Part shown: piece after piece, positions 1 through 7,098 of the stretch | How the letters are laid out: each line of letters starts with the position of its first letter | Numbering within the stretch: position 1 is the first letter of the stretch | Assembly: GCA_020852955.1 (NCBI GenBank) | Contig: JADYZW010000048.1 | Coordinates: 1-50,636, forward strand | Source: Deltaproteobacteria bacterium | GTDB taxonomy: Bacteria > Desulfobacterota > Binatia > UTPRO1 | DNA length: 50,636 nucleotides | Direction: 5' to 3' | Translations under genes and position numbers: made by a program | The notes under the pieces: generated by a model | Told to the model about the DNA's origin: nothing | Databases searched by the model: none | What the model saw: the letters and a program-made list of their open reading frames with translations, nothing else

Positions 1-1
1 C

Positions 2-385
2 GACGCCTCGGCGGCCGTCGAGTACCTCCTGCAAACGGCGATCGGCCTTCGGGTGGCCGGGATCCTGGAGACCTCCGAGCTCGCAGCGCCCGAGCTCCTC
101 GACGCCGAGGTTCTCGCCGTGTTGCGACGCGAGGTGCTCGCTGCGCGCCTCGGAGCCGCGCGCGCCGGTGAGGCGATCGCGGATCTTCGATCGTGGGGGC
201 TCGAACGCCTGCCGCACCGCGACTTGCTCGACGATGCATGGGCGTTGCGCGGTCACGTGAGCGCCTACGACGCGCTCTATGTCGCTGCCGCACGCGCCCG
301 GGCAGCCACGTTGGTCACCGCCGATGGACCATTGTCACGGGCGCCGGCGCTCGGTGTGGCTGTGCATAACGTCCGGCTCAGTTGA
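2..385 (+). CDS. PIN-domain ribonuclease (VapC-like toxin), 5' end cut by window
   Basis: The reading frame is open from base 2 and begins DASAAVEYLL, the usual N-terminal strand of PIN-domain nucleases, so only a few codons lie outside the window. The acidic residues expected of the Mg-dependent RNase site are visible: Asp in DASAAV, Glu in LLDAEVLAVLRREV, Asp in SAYDALYVA and Asp in LVTADGPL. VapC proteins cleave tRNA or rRNA and are neutralised by an antitoxin normally encoded just upstream, which would be outside this window. An internal ATG at 53 is not the real start because it would remove the first catalytic Asp. Length of about 130 residues is normal. Family call is firm; activity and partner are inferred. 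Confidence 0.8.
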   Translation, partial: DASAAVEYLLQTAIGLRVAGILETSELAAPELLDAEVLAVLRREVLAARLGAARAGEAIADLRSWGLERLPHRDLLDDAWALRGHVSAYDALYVAAARARAATLVTADGPLSRAPALGVAVHNVRLS

Positions 386-487
386 GGCGCGGAGTCGTCC
401 CGGCCAGGGCCCCGCTCCGAGACGATCAGTGCGGCAGCTGGTCCGCCGCCGCGGCGGCACGTTCCGCGGCCTCGCGTCGCGGACCGT

Positions 488-1163
488 TCACCGGAGCCAT
501 CGCACGTTGCTCCCCCATTTCCACAAGGTCAGTTCGATGTTCCGGCGCACCTCGGCCTTGCGCGCCGGGCCGAGCACGTCCTCTTCGTGCGGCGGGCACC
601 ACTCGAGCTGGGACTCGTGCAGCGCCACCGGATCCGCGATCGGTGACGCCGGCGGGGCGCCGCCAAGAGCCGCGCACGCCGAATCGGCGAGGCCCTCGGG
701 GCCGTGGGAGCGGCGTATGGCCTGCGCGTGCCATTCAACTCCGTGTGGCTCGCGCCGTGGGCCAGGCCAGCGCGGGACGACGTGATGATCGTCACCGATC
801 CGGAACACCCCGACCCAACGGTAGTCACGGAAGCAGGAGAGGAAGATCGCGATCGGCGCCGCCATGAACGACTTGCCCGAGCCGCGGCCGGCGGCGACGT
901 ACGCCTCGGACGGCGGGATGGTCGGCGGAATCTGGCGGCCCGTGCGGGTGCTGGTAGATCCGCATCTCCTCGGCCGTCATCGACAAGGCGGACCACGCCT
1001 TGTGGAAGACGAGCCAGCGGTCCCGGCTCGCAAAGTCGGCAAAGAGCGGAAGCCGCCCGAACAACCCGGGATCGCGCAATGCCTCGACGATGCTCACGCT
1101 GACGGCTCCCCTGATCCGCTGCGGCGCTTCTGCTGCCACGGCCGGTAGCGCCACACGGGACAT
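488..1163 (-). pseudogene. Frameshifted remnant of a phage terminase large subunit (N-terminal ATPase part)
   Basis: Reading from 1163 downward, the first frame encodes a segment with DPGLFGRLPLF, WLVFHKAWSALSMTAEE, matching the region before the ATPase core of phage/prophage terminase large subunits. Around 905-930 the match moves to the next frame, where PPSEAYVAAGRGSGKS carries a Walker A P-loop (GRGSGKS), followed by FMAAPIAIFLSCFRDYR. After that the resemblance stops and the frame runs to 488 without Walker B or nuclease motifs. One frameshift plus loss of the rest of the protein argues for a decayed gene. The 386-487 and 1164-1363 flanks hold no gene I can support. Alternatives are a sequencing indel in an otherwise short protein, or a domesticated fragment. 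Confidence 0.5.
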
Positions 1164-1325
1164 GCGACCGCCGGACAGGTGCGGACGGACTCGCGATCAT
1201 AGCCACAGTACGCCGCGCAGAGCGCGTCCACGGCCGTCCGGAGCCCGCCCGCAGCGGTGGCGGCCTCGCGGGACGGCTACCGCGCCTGAGAACCCCGGAC
1301 CCACATTCGGGAAACCGTCGCGCGG

Positions 1326-1342
1326 GAGGGGTGCAACCCCTC
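1326..1342. repeat. Inverted repeat upstream of sigma-54 motif
   Basis: GAGGGGT-GCA-ACCCCTC forms perfect 7-base arms with a 3-base centre, 22 bases before the -24 element at 1364. It could be an operator or activator site; no function is shown. Confidence 0.4.
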
Positions 1343-1363
1343 GGTCGGGTGGCGTCTCCCTGG

Positions 1364-1379
1364 TGGCAAGCGGCTTGCA
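1364..1379 (+). promoter_or_regulatory. Sigma-54 type -24/-12 promoter motif before phosphoribosyltransferase gene
   Basis: TGGCAAGCGGCTTGCA matches the consensus TGGCACG-N4-TTGCW at 11 of 12 conserved positions, with GG and GC exactly 10 bases apart. The ATG at 1393 lies 14 bases after the motif, so a transcript starting at the usual place would have almost no leader. Confidence 0.6.
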
Positions 1380-1392
1380 GCGTCGCCGGAGC

Positions 1393-2115
1393 ATGCGACT
1401 CGAGACGCCATGGCAGAAGGCTCCCGCCGGCGACGTCCTCTTCGAGGACCGGCGTGACGCCGGCCGCCGGCTCGCCGGACGGCTGCTGCCGTTTCGCGAC
1501 GAGGCGCCGGCGGTGCTGGCGCTGCCGCGCGGCGGCGTCCCGGTCGGCTACGAGGTCGCCCGGGCGCTCGCCGCGCCGCTCGACGTCATCGTGGTCCGCA
1601 AGCTCGGGGCCCCTGGCCAGCCGGAGCTCGGCATCGGCGCGGTGGTCGACGGCGACTCGCCGCTCGGCGTCCTGAACCAGGAGATGATGCGCGCGCTCGG
1701 CGTCTCGCAGGACTACCTCGATCGCGAGGTCGCCGCGCAACTCGCCGAGATCCGCCGTCGGCAGTCCGTCTACCGGGGCGGACGTACCCGGGTGCCGATC
1801 GCGGGGCGCACCGCGATCGTCGTCGACGACGGCCTCGCGACCGGCAGCACGATGCGCGCGGCGCTCCGGAGCATCCGGCGCGCCGATCCGGCGCGCCTGG
1901 TGCTCGCCGTGCCGGTGGCGCCCGCCGCCACCCTCGCCGAGCTCGCGAAGGAGGTCGACGAAACGGTCTGCCTCGCGACGCCCGACCCGTTCTACGCCGT
2001 CGGCTTCTTCTATCGTGACTTCGGCCAGACGACCGACGACGAGGTGATCCATCTGCTCGACGTCGCGCGCCAGGCCCTGGACCCGCATGCCCGCGGAGAT
2101 GCCCGAGCGGTCTAA
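1393..2115 (+). CDS. Phosphoribosyltransferase family protein
   Basis: A 240-residue type I phosphoribosyltransferase-fold protein. The PRPP-binding loop is clear: AIVVDDGLATGSTM (about residues 140-153), and LALPRGGVPVGYEVA and VVRKLGAPGQPELGIGAV fit the family of stand-alone phosphoribosyltransferases often found beside stress proteins. Substrate is unknown; these proteins lack the hood motifs of named salvage enzymes. The ATG at 1393 follows a sigma-54-like element and a GGAG; the frame is open further upstream but without family resemblance. Its 3' end overlaps the next gene by 29 bases, so the three genes 1393-4032 are probably cotranscribed. It may consume PRPP made by the synthetase-like enzyme at 12.7 kb, but that link is only inferred. 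Confidence 0.85.
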   Translation: MRLETPWQKAPAGDVLFEDRRDAGRRLAGRLLPFRDEAPAVLALPRGGVPVGYEVARALAAPLDVIVVRKLGAPGQPELGIGAVVDGDSPLGVLNQEMMRALGVSQDYLDREVAAQLAEIRRRQSVYRGGRTRVPIAGRTAIVVDDGLATGSTMRAALRSIRRADPARLVLAVPVAPAATLAELAKEVDETVCLATPDPFYAVGFFYRDFGQTTDDEVIHLLDVARQALDPHARGDARAV

Positions 2116-3103
2116 CGCCGCCATCGCCGACGCGCTCGACGAGGTCGGCACGCTCCTCGCGGCGCAGGACGCGCACCCGTCGCGCGTCGCCGCCTACTGT
2201 CGGGCCGCGGCGATGGTCCGCACCCTCCCCGAGCCGCTCGCCCCGGCAAGCCGCCGCCTGCCGCGCACCGGCGTCCAGCTCCCCGGGATCGGACCGAGCC
2301 TCGCGCGCGCCATCGGCGAGCTCGCGGCGACGGGCCGGCTCGGGCTCCTCGACCGCCTGCGCGGCCACGACGACGGCGAGGCGCGCCTCACGACGGTCCC
2401 CGGCATCGGACCCGCCCTCGCCCACCGCATCCACGAGACGCTCGGCATCGAGACGCTCGAGGAGCTCGAGCACGCCGCGCGGACCGGCCGGCTGACGCGC
2501 GTCCCCGGCTTCGGGAGACGCCGCGCCCGCATGGTCCTGACCGACCTGCAGGCGCGGCTCCAGGCGCGCCTCGTGCGCCCCGCGCCGACCGTCGCCGAGC
2601 CGCCGGTCGCCGAGATGCTCGCGGTCGACCGCGCCTATCGCGAGCGCGCCCGCACCGGCACGCTCGTGAAGATCGCGCCGCGCCGCCTGAACCCGACCCG
2701 CGAGGCGTGGCTTCCCGTGATGCACGTCCGCCGCGGCGCCCGCGAATACACGGCGCTCTTCTCCAACACCGCCCGGTCCCACGCGCTCGGGACGACGCGC
2801 GACTGGGTCGTGCTCTACGTCGACGAGGACCACCACGAGCGCCAGGCGACGATCGTCACCGAGCGCTGCGGGCCGCTCGCCGGGAAGCGCGTCGTCCGCG
2901 GTCGCGAGATCGAGTGCGAGGCCTACTACGCGGGCGCGGCGTCCGGCGGCATCGACATGCCGCAGCCCGCGGGCGACGCTTCGCTCGCTCCGCGCGCCTC
3001 CGGCCGCGAGGCCCCGCCCCGGACGCCGGCACGCCAGAACGACCGTGCTCCGCTGAAGCCGGACGTGCGGAATGCCGACACCGTGCTAAGAGGATCGTCG
3101 TGA
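2087..3103 (+). CDS. Helix-hairpin-helix DNA-binding protein, Pol X N-terminus-like
   Basis: 338 residues. The N-terminal half resembles the 8-kDa and fingers parts of family X DNA polymerases: ALDEVGTLLAAQDAHPSRVAAYCRAA, then three helix-hairpin-helix loops, LPGIGPSLARAIGEL, VPGIGPALAHRIHETLG and VPGFGRRRARMVL. There is no nucleotidyltransferase domain; the C-terminal half (about 190-290) is a conserved-looking region with WLPVMHVRRGAREYTALFSN that I cannot name, and the last 50 residues are Pro/Arg/Ala-rich. Probably binds DNA without sequence preference; a catalytic role is not visible. The start overlaps the upstream gene by 29 bases (ATG at 2099 is an alternative) and the stop shares a base with the next start. 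Confidence 0.8.
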   Translation: MPAEMPERSNAAIADALDEVGTLLAAQDAHPSRVAAYCRAAAMVRTLPEPLAPASRRLPRTGVQLPGIGPSLARAIGELAATGRLGLLDRLRGHDDGEARLTTVPGIGPALAHRIHETLGIETLEELEHAARTGRLTRVPGFGRRRARMVLTDLQARLQARLVRPAPTVAEPPVAEMLAVDRAYRERARTGTLVKIAPRRLNPTREAWLPVMHVRRGAREYTALFSNTARSHALGTTRDWVVLYVDEDHHERQATIVTERCGPLAGKRVVRGREIECEAYYAGAASGGIDMPQPAGDASLAPRASGREAPPRTPARQNDRAPLKPDVRNADTVLRGSS

Positions 3104-4032
3104 TGCGTCGTCTGTCGATCGTGACCGCGCTCGCCTGCGCCCTCCTCGCGGCATCCGCCGTGCGCGCTGCGACGAGCGACGACGAAGCGATCGCCGAACG
3201 CCGCGGCTGGCGCTGGCTCGTCGACAAGCTCGCGGCCGACGGCGTTCCGCGCGCCGAAGCGGCGGCGGCGTTCGCCGATCCCCGCCTCCCCGCCTTCGAC
3301 GGCCTCTGGTTCGCGCTCGCGCCGCGCGAGAGCAGCGCCCGCTACCGTCAGCTCCGGAGCCCGGCCAGCGTGCGCGCGGCGGAACGGTGCCGCATGCGCT
3401 ACGCCGACGCCTTCCGCAAGGCGGAGGCGCGCGAGGGCGTCCCCGCGGGCCTCATCGCGGCGATCGTGCACGTCGAGAGTTCGTGCGGGAACGCGACCGG
3501 CTCGAGCAACGTGCTCCACCGCCTCGCCCGCCTCGCCATGGCGAACGAGCCCGCCAACCTCGCCCGCAACGTCCTCGACCACGCCGGGGATCCACCCGAC
3601 CCGGCGATCGCGGCAACCGTCCGGGAACGCGCCGCCTATCTCGAGCGCACGTTCTATCCGGAGGTCCGCGGCGTATTCACGATGGCCGAGCGCCTCCACC
3701 TCGATCCGCTCGGCATGGAGGGCTCGGGCGCCGGCGCCTTCGGCTTCCCGCAGTTCCTGCCGACGAGCTATCTCCGCTACGGCGTCGACGGCAACGGCGA
3801 CGGGCGCGTGAGCCTCTACGACATGGACGACGCCGCGGCCTCGTGCGCGCGCTTCCTCGCGGGCAACGGCTGGCGCGCCGGGCTCACGCTCCCCGAGCGC
3901 CGCCGCGTGATCTGGCAGTACAACCGCTCCGACGCCTACATCGACACGGTCCTCGCGCTCCACCGCCAGATCGAGGTCGAGCGGAACCCGCGCGTCGCCA
4001 CCAACGAGCCGCGCCGCCGCCGCGCCCGCTGA
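3103..4032 (+). CDS. Lytic murein transglycosylase, MltB (SLT_2) family
   Basis: 309 residues with a signal peptide (MRRLSIVTALACALLAASAVRAA) and therefore periplasmic; no lipobox Cys is seen. The catalytic Glu is E125 in AIVHVESSCG; GAFGFPQFLPTSYLRYG and the Asp-rich loop DGNGDGRVSLYD match MltB-type enzymes that cleave the MurNAc-GlcNAc bond and leave 1,6-anhydro ends. The segment FYPEVRGVFTMAERL also fits. ATG at 3103 shares one base with the preceding stop (TGATG), so translation is probably coupled. The C-terminal RRRRAR tail is unusual but short. Function is confident by family; the genomic coupling to a DNA-binding protein gene is odd. Confidence 0.88.
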   Translation: MRRLSIVTALACALLAASAVRAATSDDEAIAERRGWRWLVDKLAADGVPRAEAAAAFADPRLPAFDGLWFALAPRESSARYRQLRSPASVRAAERCRMRYADAFRKAEAREGVPAGLIAAIVHVESSCGNATGSSNVLHRLARLAMANEPANLARNVLDHAGDPPDPAIAATVRERAAYLERTFYPEVRGVFTMAERLHLDPLGMEGSGAGAFGFPQFLPTSYLRYGVDGNGDGRVSLYDMDDAAASCARFLAGNGWRAGLTLPERRRVIWQYNRSDAYIDTVLALHRQIEVERNPRVATNEPRRRRAR

Positions 4033-4224
4033 TCCGGCGCCCGTCCGCGGCGCTCGGACGCGCAGCAGCGCGCGCCCGTACGGCAGCGGCGCCGCCGGCG
4101 CGGCGCGGAGTCCCGGCGGCGCCGCGTAGACGAACGAGATTCGGGGGGCGATGCGTGCCGCCGCCGGCGCGTCATCGCGACCCCCTGCCTCGGAGCGCCG
4201 GCGCCGCGCAGCGGGGACGGCTTC

Positions 4225-5130
4225 TCAGGGCGGCCCCGCCGCGGCCCGGAGGTACGCCACGACGTCGCGCAGGCGCGCCTCGTCGAGAATGTCCCGGAAG
4301 TGCGGCATGATCCCGCGCCCCCGTTCGAGCATGTGGAGGAGCACAGCGCGCGGGTAGCGTCCGGCGATCGTCGGCGCCGGGCTCGCCGGCGGCACCAGCT
4401 CGTCCGTGTAGGCTCCCTCCCCGTCGTCGCCGTGGCAATCGGCGCAGTAGCCGTCGTAGACGCGGAACCCGTCGGAGAGATGGCGCACGTACGCCACGAG
4501 CGCGCGCCGCTCGACCGCATCGAAGCCTCCGCGCAGGGGCGGCATGGCGCGGATCCCGGCGTCGGCGATGCGCGCGAGGCTCCGGTCGCTCACGCGCTCG
4601 CGCACCACGAGGAGGTCGGGAGCCCCGAGCCAGCGGGCGATCGCGCCTTCGGCCCGACCGTAGGGGCCGTGACACGCCGCGCAGGACTCCTCGTAGACGA
4701 CACGGCCCGCGCGCAACAGGTTCCAGTCGGCGCGCCCGAGCCCGGCGACGTACGCGGCGACCGCTCCGGCGTCGCGCTCCAGCTCCGGCGCCGCCGCGCC
4801 GCCCGGCACCGGGAGCGGCGTTCCCCGCGCGAGGCGCGCGACGAGCGCGTCGTCGCGCGCCGCCCAGAGGGCCGGCGCACGGAGATCCGTCGGACGGAGG
4901 TCGAGCGCTGCGGCGAGCGCCCCTCGGCCATCCCGGCGCGCGCCGTGGCAGCTCGCGCAGTAGGCGGCGTACGCGACCTCCCCCCGCGCGATCTCGGCGG
5001 CCTGACGCGCCACCGCGGGGTGCGCGCGTGCGCGTGTCCCGGCGGGACGTCCCGCCGGGGCGCGGCATGCGCTCGCGGCGGCCGCCGCCACGACGACGAG
5101 AAGGATCGGCGCGATCGAGCGCAGACGCAT
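4225..5130 (-). CDS. Triheme c-type cytochrome lipoprotein
   Basis: 301 residues with a hydrophobic N-terminus ending in AAAASAC, a lipobox, so the protein is probably anchored in the periplasm. Three haem-binding motifs are seen: CASCH, CAACH and CADCH, each starting a cytochrome c domain of about 90 residues. Candidate distal Met ligands lie in AMPPLRGG and IMPHFRD. It transfers electrons; the partner oxidase or reductase is not encoded nearby. The third domain closely resembles that of the second triheme protein at 22.7 kb (MPHFR, then VAYLR/K), so they are paralogues. Start chosen at ATG 5130 because the long upstream frame lacks sense. No sigma-54-like motif was seen here, unlike its paralogue. 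Confidence 0.85.
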   Translation of the reverse strand: MRLRSIAPILLVVVAAAAASACRAPAGRPAGTRARAHPAVARQAAEIARGEVAYAAYCASCHGARRDGRGALAAALDLRPTDLRAPALWAARDDALVARLARGTPLPVPGGAAAPELERDAGAVAAYVAGLGRADWNLLRAGRVVYEESCAACHGPYGRAEGAIARWLGAPDLLVVRERVSDRSLARIADAGIRAMPPLRGGFDAVERRALVAYVRHLSDGFRVYDGYCADCHGDDGEGAYTDELVPPASPAPTIAGRYPRAVLLHMLERGRGIMPHFRDILDEARLRDVVAYLRAAAGPP

Positions 5131-5189
5131 CGCGGACGCTCTTCCTCTTGTCCGCCGCTCGGCGCGCGCGGCGGCCGCGGTCGCCGTCG

Positions 5190-5903
5190 TCACCGGGACG
5201 CGCGGGCCTTGCCGATGGCCGAGAACGCCGCGGTCGCCGCGGCGAGCCGGCGCACCGCGAGCACCGCGAACTCGGGGCCGAGGTCGAGGACCTTGATCGG
5301 CTGATATCGTTCGATCACGGCGCGGTACGCGTCCTCGACGACGGCGGCGGGCGCGCCGGGCGCGAGCCCGAGCGCGGCATAGGCGGTCGCGAGCGGGTCG
5401 GGCGTCGCGGTCGGCGGCGCTCCGCCGGGCTCGAGCGCCGCGGCGGGGCTCGCATCGGCCGGCGTCTCCTCGGCCGGCGGCCGCTCGGCCTCCCGCCGTG
5501 GCTCCCTGAGCACCGACGCTCCCGCCGCCGCGGCCGCCGTTCGCACGACGTGCGCGACGATCGCGGGCGCCACGTCGAGCGCGTCGCCGATCCGGCCGAG
5601 GACCGCGACCTCGCGCGGGTCGAGCTCGCCGTCGCCCGCGGCGATGTCGGCGAGCGCCGCGAGGATGGTGCCGCCGGCGTCCGGGTAGGCGTCGAGCAGG
5701 ACGGCGCAGGCTGCGCCGACGTCGATCGGCTCGTCCACGGCGCGCGCGAGCTCGCCGTGGGTCGCGGACTCGAGCGTGCCGAGCCCGAGCCGGGTGAGCC
5801 CGGCGACGGCGCTGAGCTCGGAGCTGGGCACACGGGCGTCGGCCACCATCACGGCCGCCGCGAGACGCGCGATCGCGCGGCGCGGATCGAGGTCGAGGTC
5901 CAT
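5190..5903 (-). CDS. TerB-like domain protein with degenerate J-domain
   Basis: 237 residues. Residues about 10-110 resemble the TerB/DjlA central helical domain (ARLAAAVMVADARVPSSEL ... DGELDPREVAVLGRIGDAL). A Pro/Ala/Glu-rich linker follows, then a C-terminal helical segment LATAYAALGLAPGA ... EDAYRAVIERYQPIKVLDLG that looks like a J-domain in which the HPD tripeptide is replaced by YQP. Without HPD it should not stimulate DnaK ATPase, so it is either a J-like scaffold or not a true J-domain. The gene sits behind a strong sigma-54 motif at 5916-5931, 13 bases from ATG 5903. Function unknown; role in stress handling is inferred from that control. Confidence 0.7.
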   Translation of the reverse strand: MDLDLDPRRAIARLAAAVMVADARVPSSELSAVAGLTRLGLGTLESATHGELARAVDEPIDVGAACAVLLDAYPDAGGTILAALADIAAGDGELDPREVAVLGRIGDALDVAPAIVAHVVRTAAAAAGASVLREPRREAERPPAEETPADASPAAALEPGGAPPTATPDPLATAYAALGLAPGAPAAVVEDAYRAVIERYQPIKVLDLGPEFAVLAVRRLAAATAAFSAIGKARASR

Positions 5904-5915
5904 GTCTCCCCGCGG

Positions 5916-5931
5916 AGCGAAGCGCGTGCCA
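5916..5931 (-). promoter_or_regulatory. Sigma-54 type -24/-12 promoter motif before TerB/J-like gene
   Basis: On the minus strand TGGCACGCGCTTCGCT matches the whole -24 block and TTGCW except one base. The ATG at 5903 starts 13 bases after the motif. Confidence 0.6.
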
Positions 5932-6066
5932 GCCGCGAACGCGCGCGCTGGCGCGGTCGCGTTTCCAATTCTGGCAAGGAACGCCGGGAGGTTTCCCGAA
6001 AAACCGGAAGGCCGTCGCCCTCACCGTTGCCGTCCGGGTACCTCCTCCTGCTATACCTCCGCAGCC

Positions 6067-6501
6067 ATGGACTCCCGCATCCGCGCGCGCCTCGTCTTCC
6101 ACGGCGCGGTGGTCGTCCTGCTCGGTCTATTCGCCGGCTTCCCGCACGCCTTCGTCCTGACCGGCCAGATCGCCGGCGAGGAACGCGCCTGGCGGATGGC
6201 CCACCTCGAGGGGCTCCTGAACGGCATGCTGACGATGCTCGCGGGCGCCGCCGGCGGGTCGATCGTGCTCTCGGCGCGCCAGCAGCGCTGGCTCTTCTGG
6301 TCGTTCGCCGCCGCCGCCTACGGCAACGTGGTCGCGTCCGTGGTCGGGGCGAGTTTCGGCGTCCGCGGCCTCGCGCTCGAGGCGCCGCCCGCCAACGCGC
6401 TCGTGAACCTCCTCTTCTGGGTCGCGATCGCCGGCGTGTTCGCCGGCGTCGGGCTCGTGATCGCCGGCGCCGCGGCCGCCGTCCGCGCCGAGCGACGCTG
6501 A
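6067..6501 (+). CDS. Small four-helix membrane protein, styrene-oxide-isomerase-like
   Basis: 144 residues with four hydrophobic segments (about 8-30, 48-70, 78-100 and 112-138). Order and motifs resemble the styrene oxide isomerase (StyC) family: an early helix, then HLEGLLNGML, then YGNVVASVVG. StyC-type enzymes isomerise aryl epoxides to aldehydes in the membrane with a haem cofactor. The His and first Asn seem kept here, but the aromatic residue expected four positions after the Asn in GNV is Ser, so the same chemistry is doubtful. No styrene-degradation genes are nearby. ATG at 6067 fits the membrane topology; the upstream frame is not protein-like. Treat as an uncharacterised relative. 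Confidence 0.65.
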   Translation: MDSRIRARLVFHGAVVVLLGLFAGFPHAFVLTGQIAGEERAWRMAHLEGLLNGMLTMLAGAAGGSIVLSARQQRWLFWSFAAAAYGNVVASVVGASFGVRGLALEAPPANALVNLLFWVAIAGVFAGVGLVIAGAAAAVRAERR

Positions 6502-6529
6502 CGACGCGCCGCGACCGCGCGCACGTCGT
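6501..6529. terminator. Stem-loop between convergent genes
   Basis: ACGACG at 6501-6506 pairs with CGTCGT at 6524-6529 around a GC-rich loop, between the convergent stops at 6501 and 6543. There is no T-run, so it is only a possible terminator. Confidence 0.3.
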
Positions 6530-6542
6530 GAGCCGCGGGGAT

Positions 6543-7094
6543 TCAGGATCTCGCCGCGCGCCGGCCGCCCCCGACCCACCCGCGCCGGCGGAAGAACGCC
6601 AGCATGCCGAGCGCCGTAGCCACCATGACCGCGAGCACCGCGAAGTAGCCGACCGGCGAGCGCAGCTCCGGCATGTTGTCGAAGTTCATGCCGTAGATGC
6701 CGGCGATGAAGGTGAGCGGGATGAAGATGCTCGACATCAGCGTCAGCACCTTCATCACCTCGTTGGTGCGGTGGCCGATGGTCGAGAGGTGCAGCTCCGA
6801 GAGGCCGACCGCCATCTCGCGCGCGGAGTCGATCATCTCGACGATCTGCGACACGTGGTCGAACGTGTCGCGCAGGTAGAGCCGCACCGGCTCCGAGACG
6901 AAGGCCGTCTGCTCGCGCACCAGCTGGCTCACGGCCTCGCGCTGCGGCCACGCCACCCGCCGCAGGACGGCGAGCTGGCGCCGCAGGCGGTGCAGGCGGC
7001 CGAGCGCGTCGCACTCCGGGTCCTCGACGATTGCGTCCTCGAGCGCCTCGAGCTCCTCGGAGATGCGCTCGGCGAGCGGGTAGTAGTGGAACAT
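6543..7094 (-). CDS. CorA-like Mg2+ channel, C-terminal part only
   Basis: 183 residues corresponding to the long stalk helix and two transmembrane helices of CorA. The pore signature GMNF is present in FIAGIYGMNFDNMPE, preceded by the first TM helix (MSSIFIPLTFIAGIYG) and followed by a second (GYFAVLAVMVATALGML). Full CorA is roughly 310-370 residues; the N-terminal alpha/beta cytosolic domain of about 140 residues is missing. The ATG at 7094 follows the upstream amidase stop by 4 bases with a GAGG across the junction, so it looks translated and coupled. Either a deletion fused the CorA 3' part behind the amidase, or this is a reduced channel. Ion transport activity is uncertain. Confidence 0.75.
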   Translation of the reverse strand: MFHYYPLAERISEELEALEDAIVEDPECDALGRLHRLRRQLAVLRRVAWPQREAVSQLVREQTAFVSEPVRLYLRDTFDHVSQIVEMIDSAREMAVGLSELHLSTIGHRTNEVMKVLTLMSSIFIPLTFIAGIYGMNFDNMPELRSPVGYFAVLAVMVATALGMLAFFRRRGWVGGGRRAARS

Positions 7095-7098
7095 CGCC

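Noticed and set aside
529..2151. 540-codon minus-strand open frame
   Set aside because: It runs antisense to the phosphoribosyltransferase gene, is Arg/Ala-rich and carries no motif; only fragments around 500-1163 resemble a protein (the terminase remnant, largely in other frames).
5131..5189. Sigma-54 motif before the first triheme cytochrome
   Set aside because: I looked at the expected distance and found no GG-N10-GC with flanking match.
5131..6102. Upstream part of the 625-codon minus frame containing the first triheme cytochrome
   Set aside because: Arg-rich shadow of the TerB/J gene in another frame; the cytochrome signal peptide fixes the real start at 5130.
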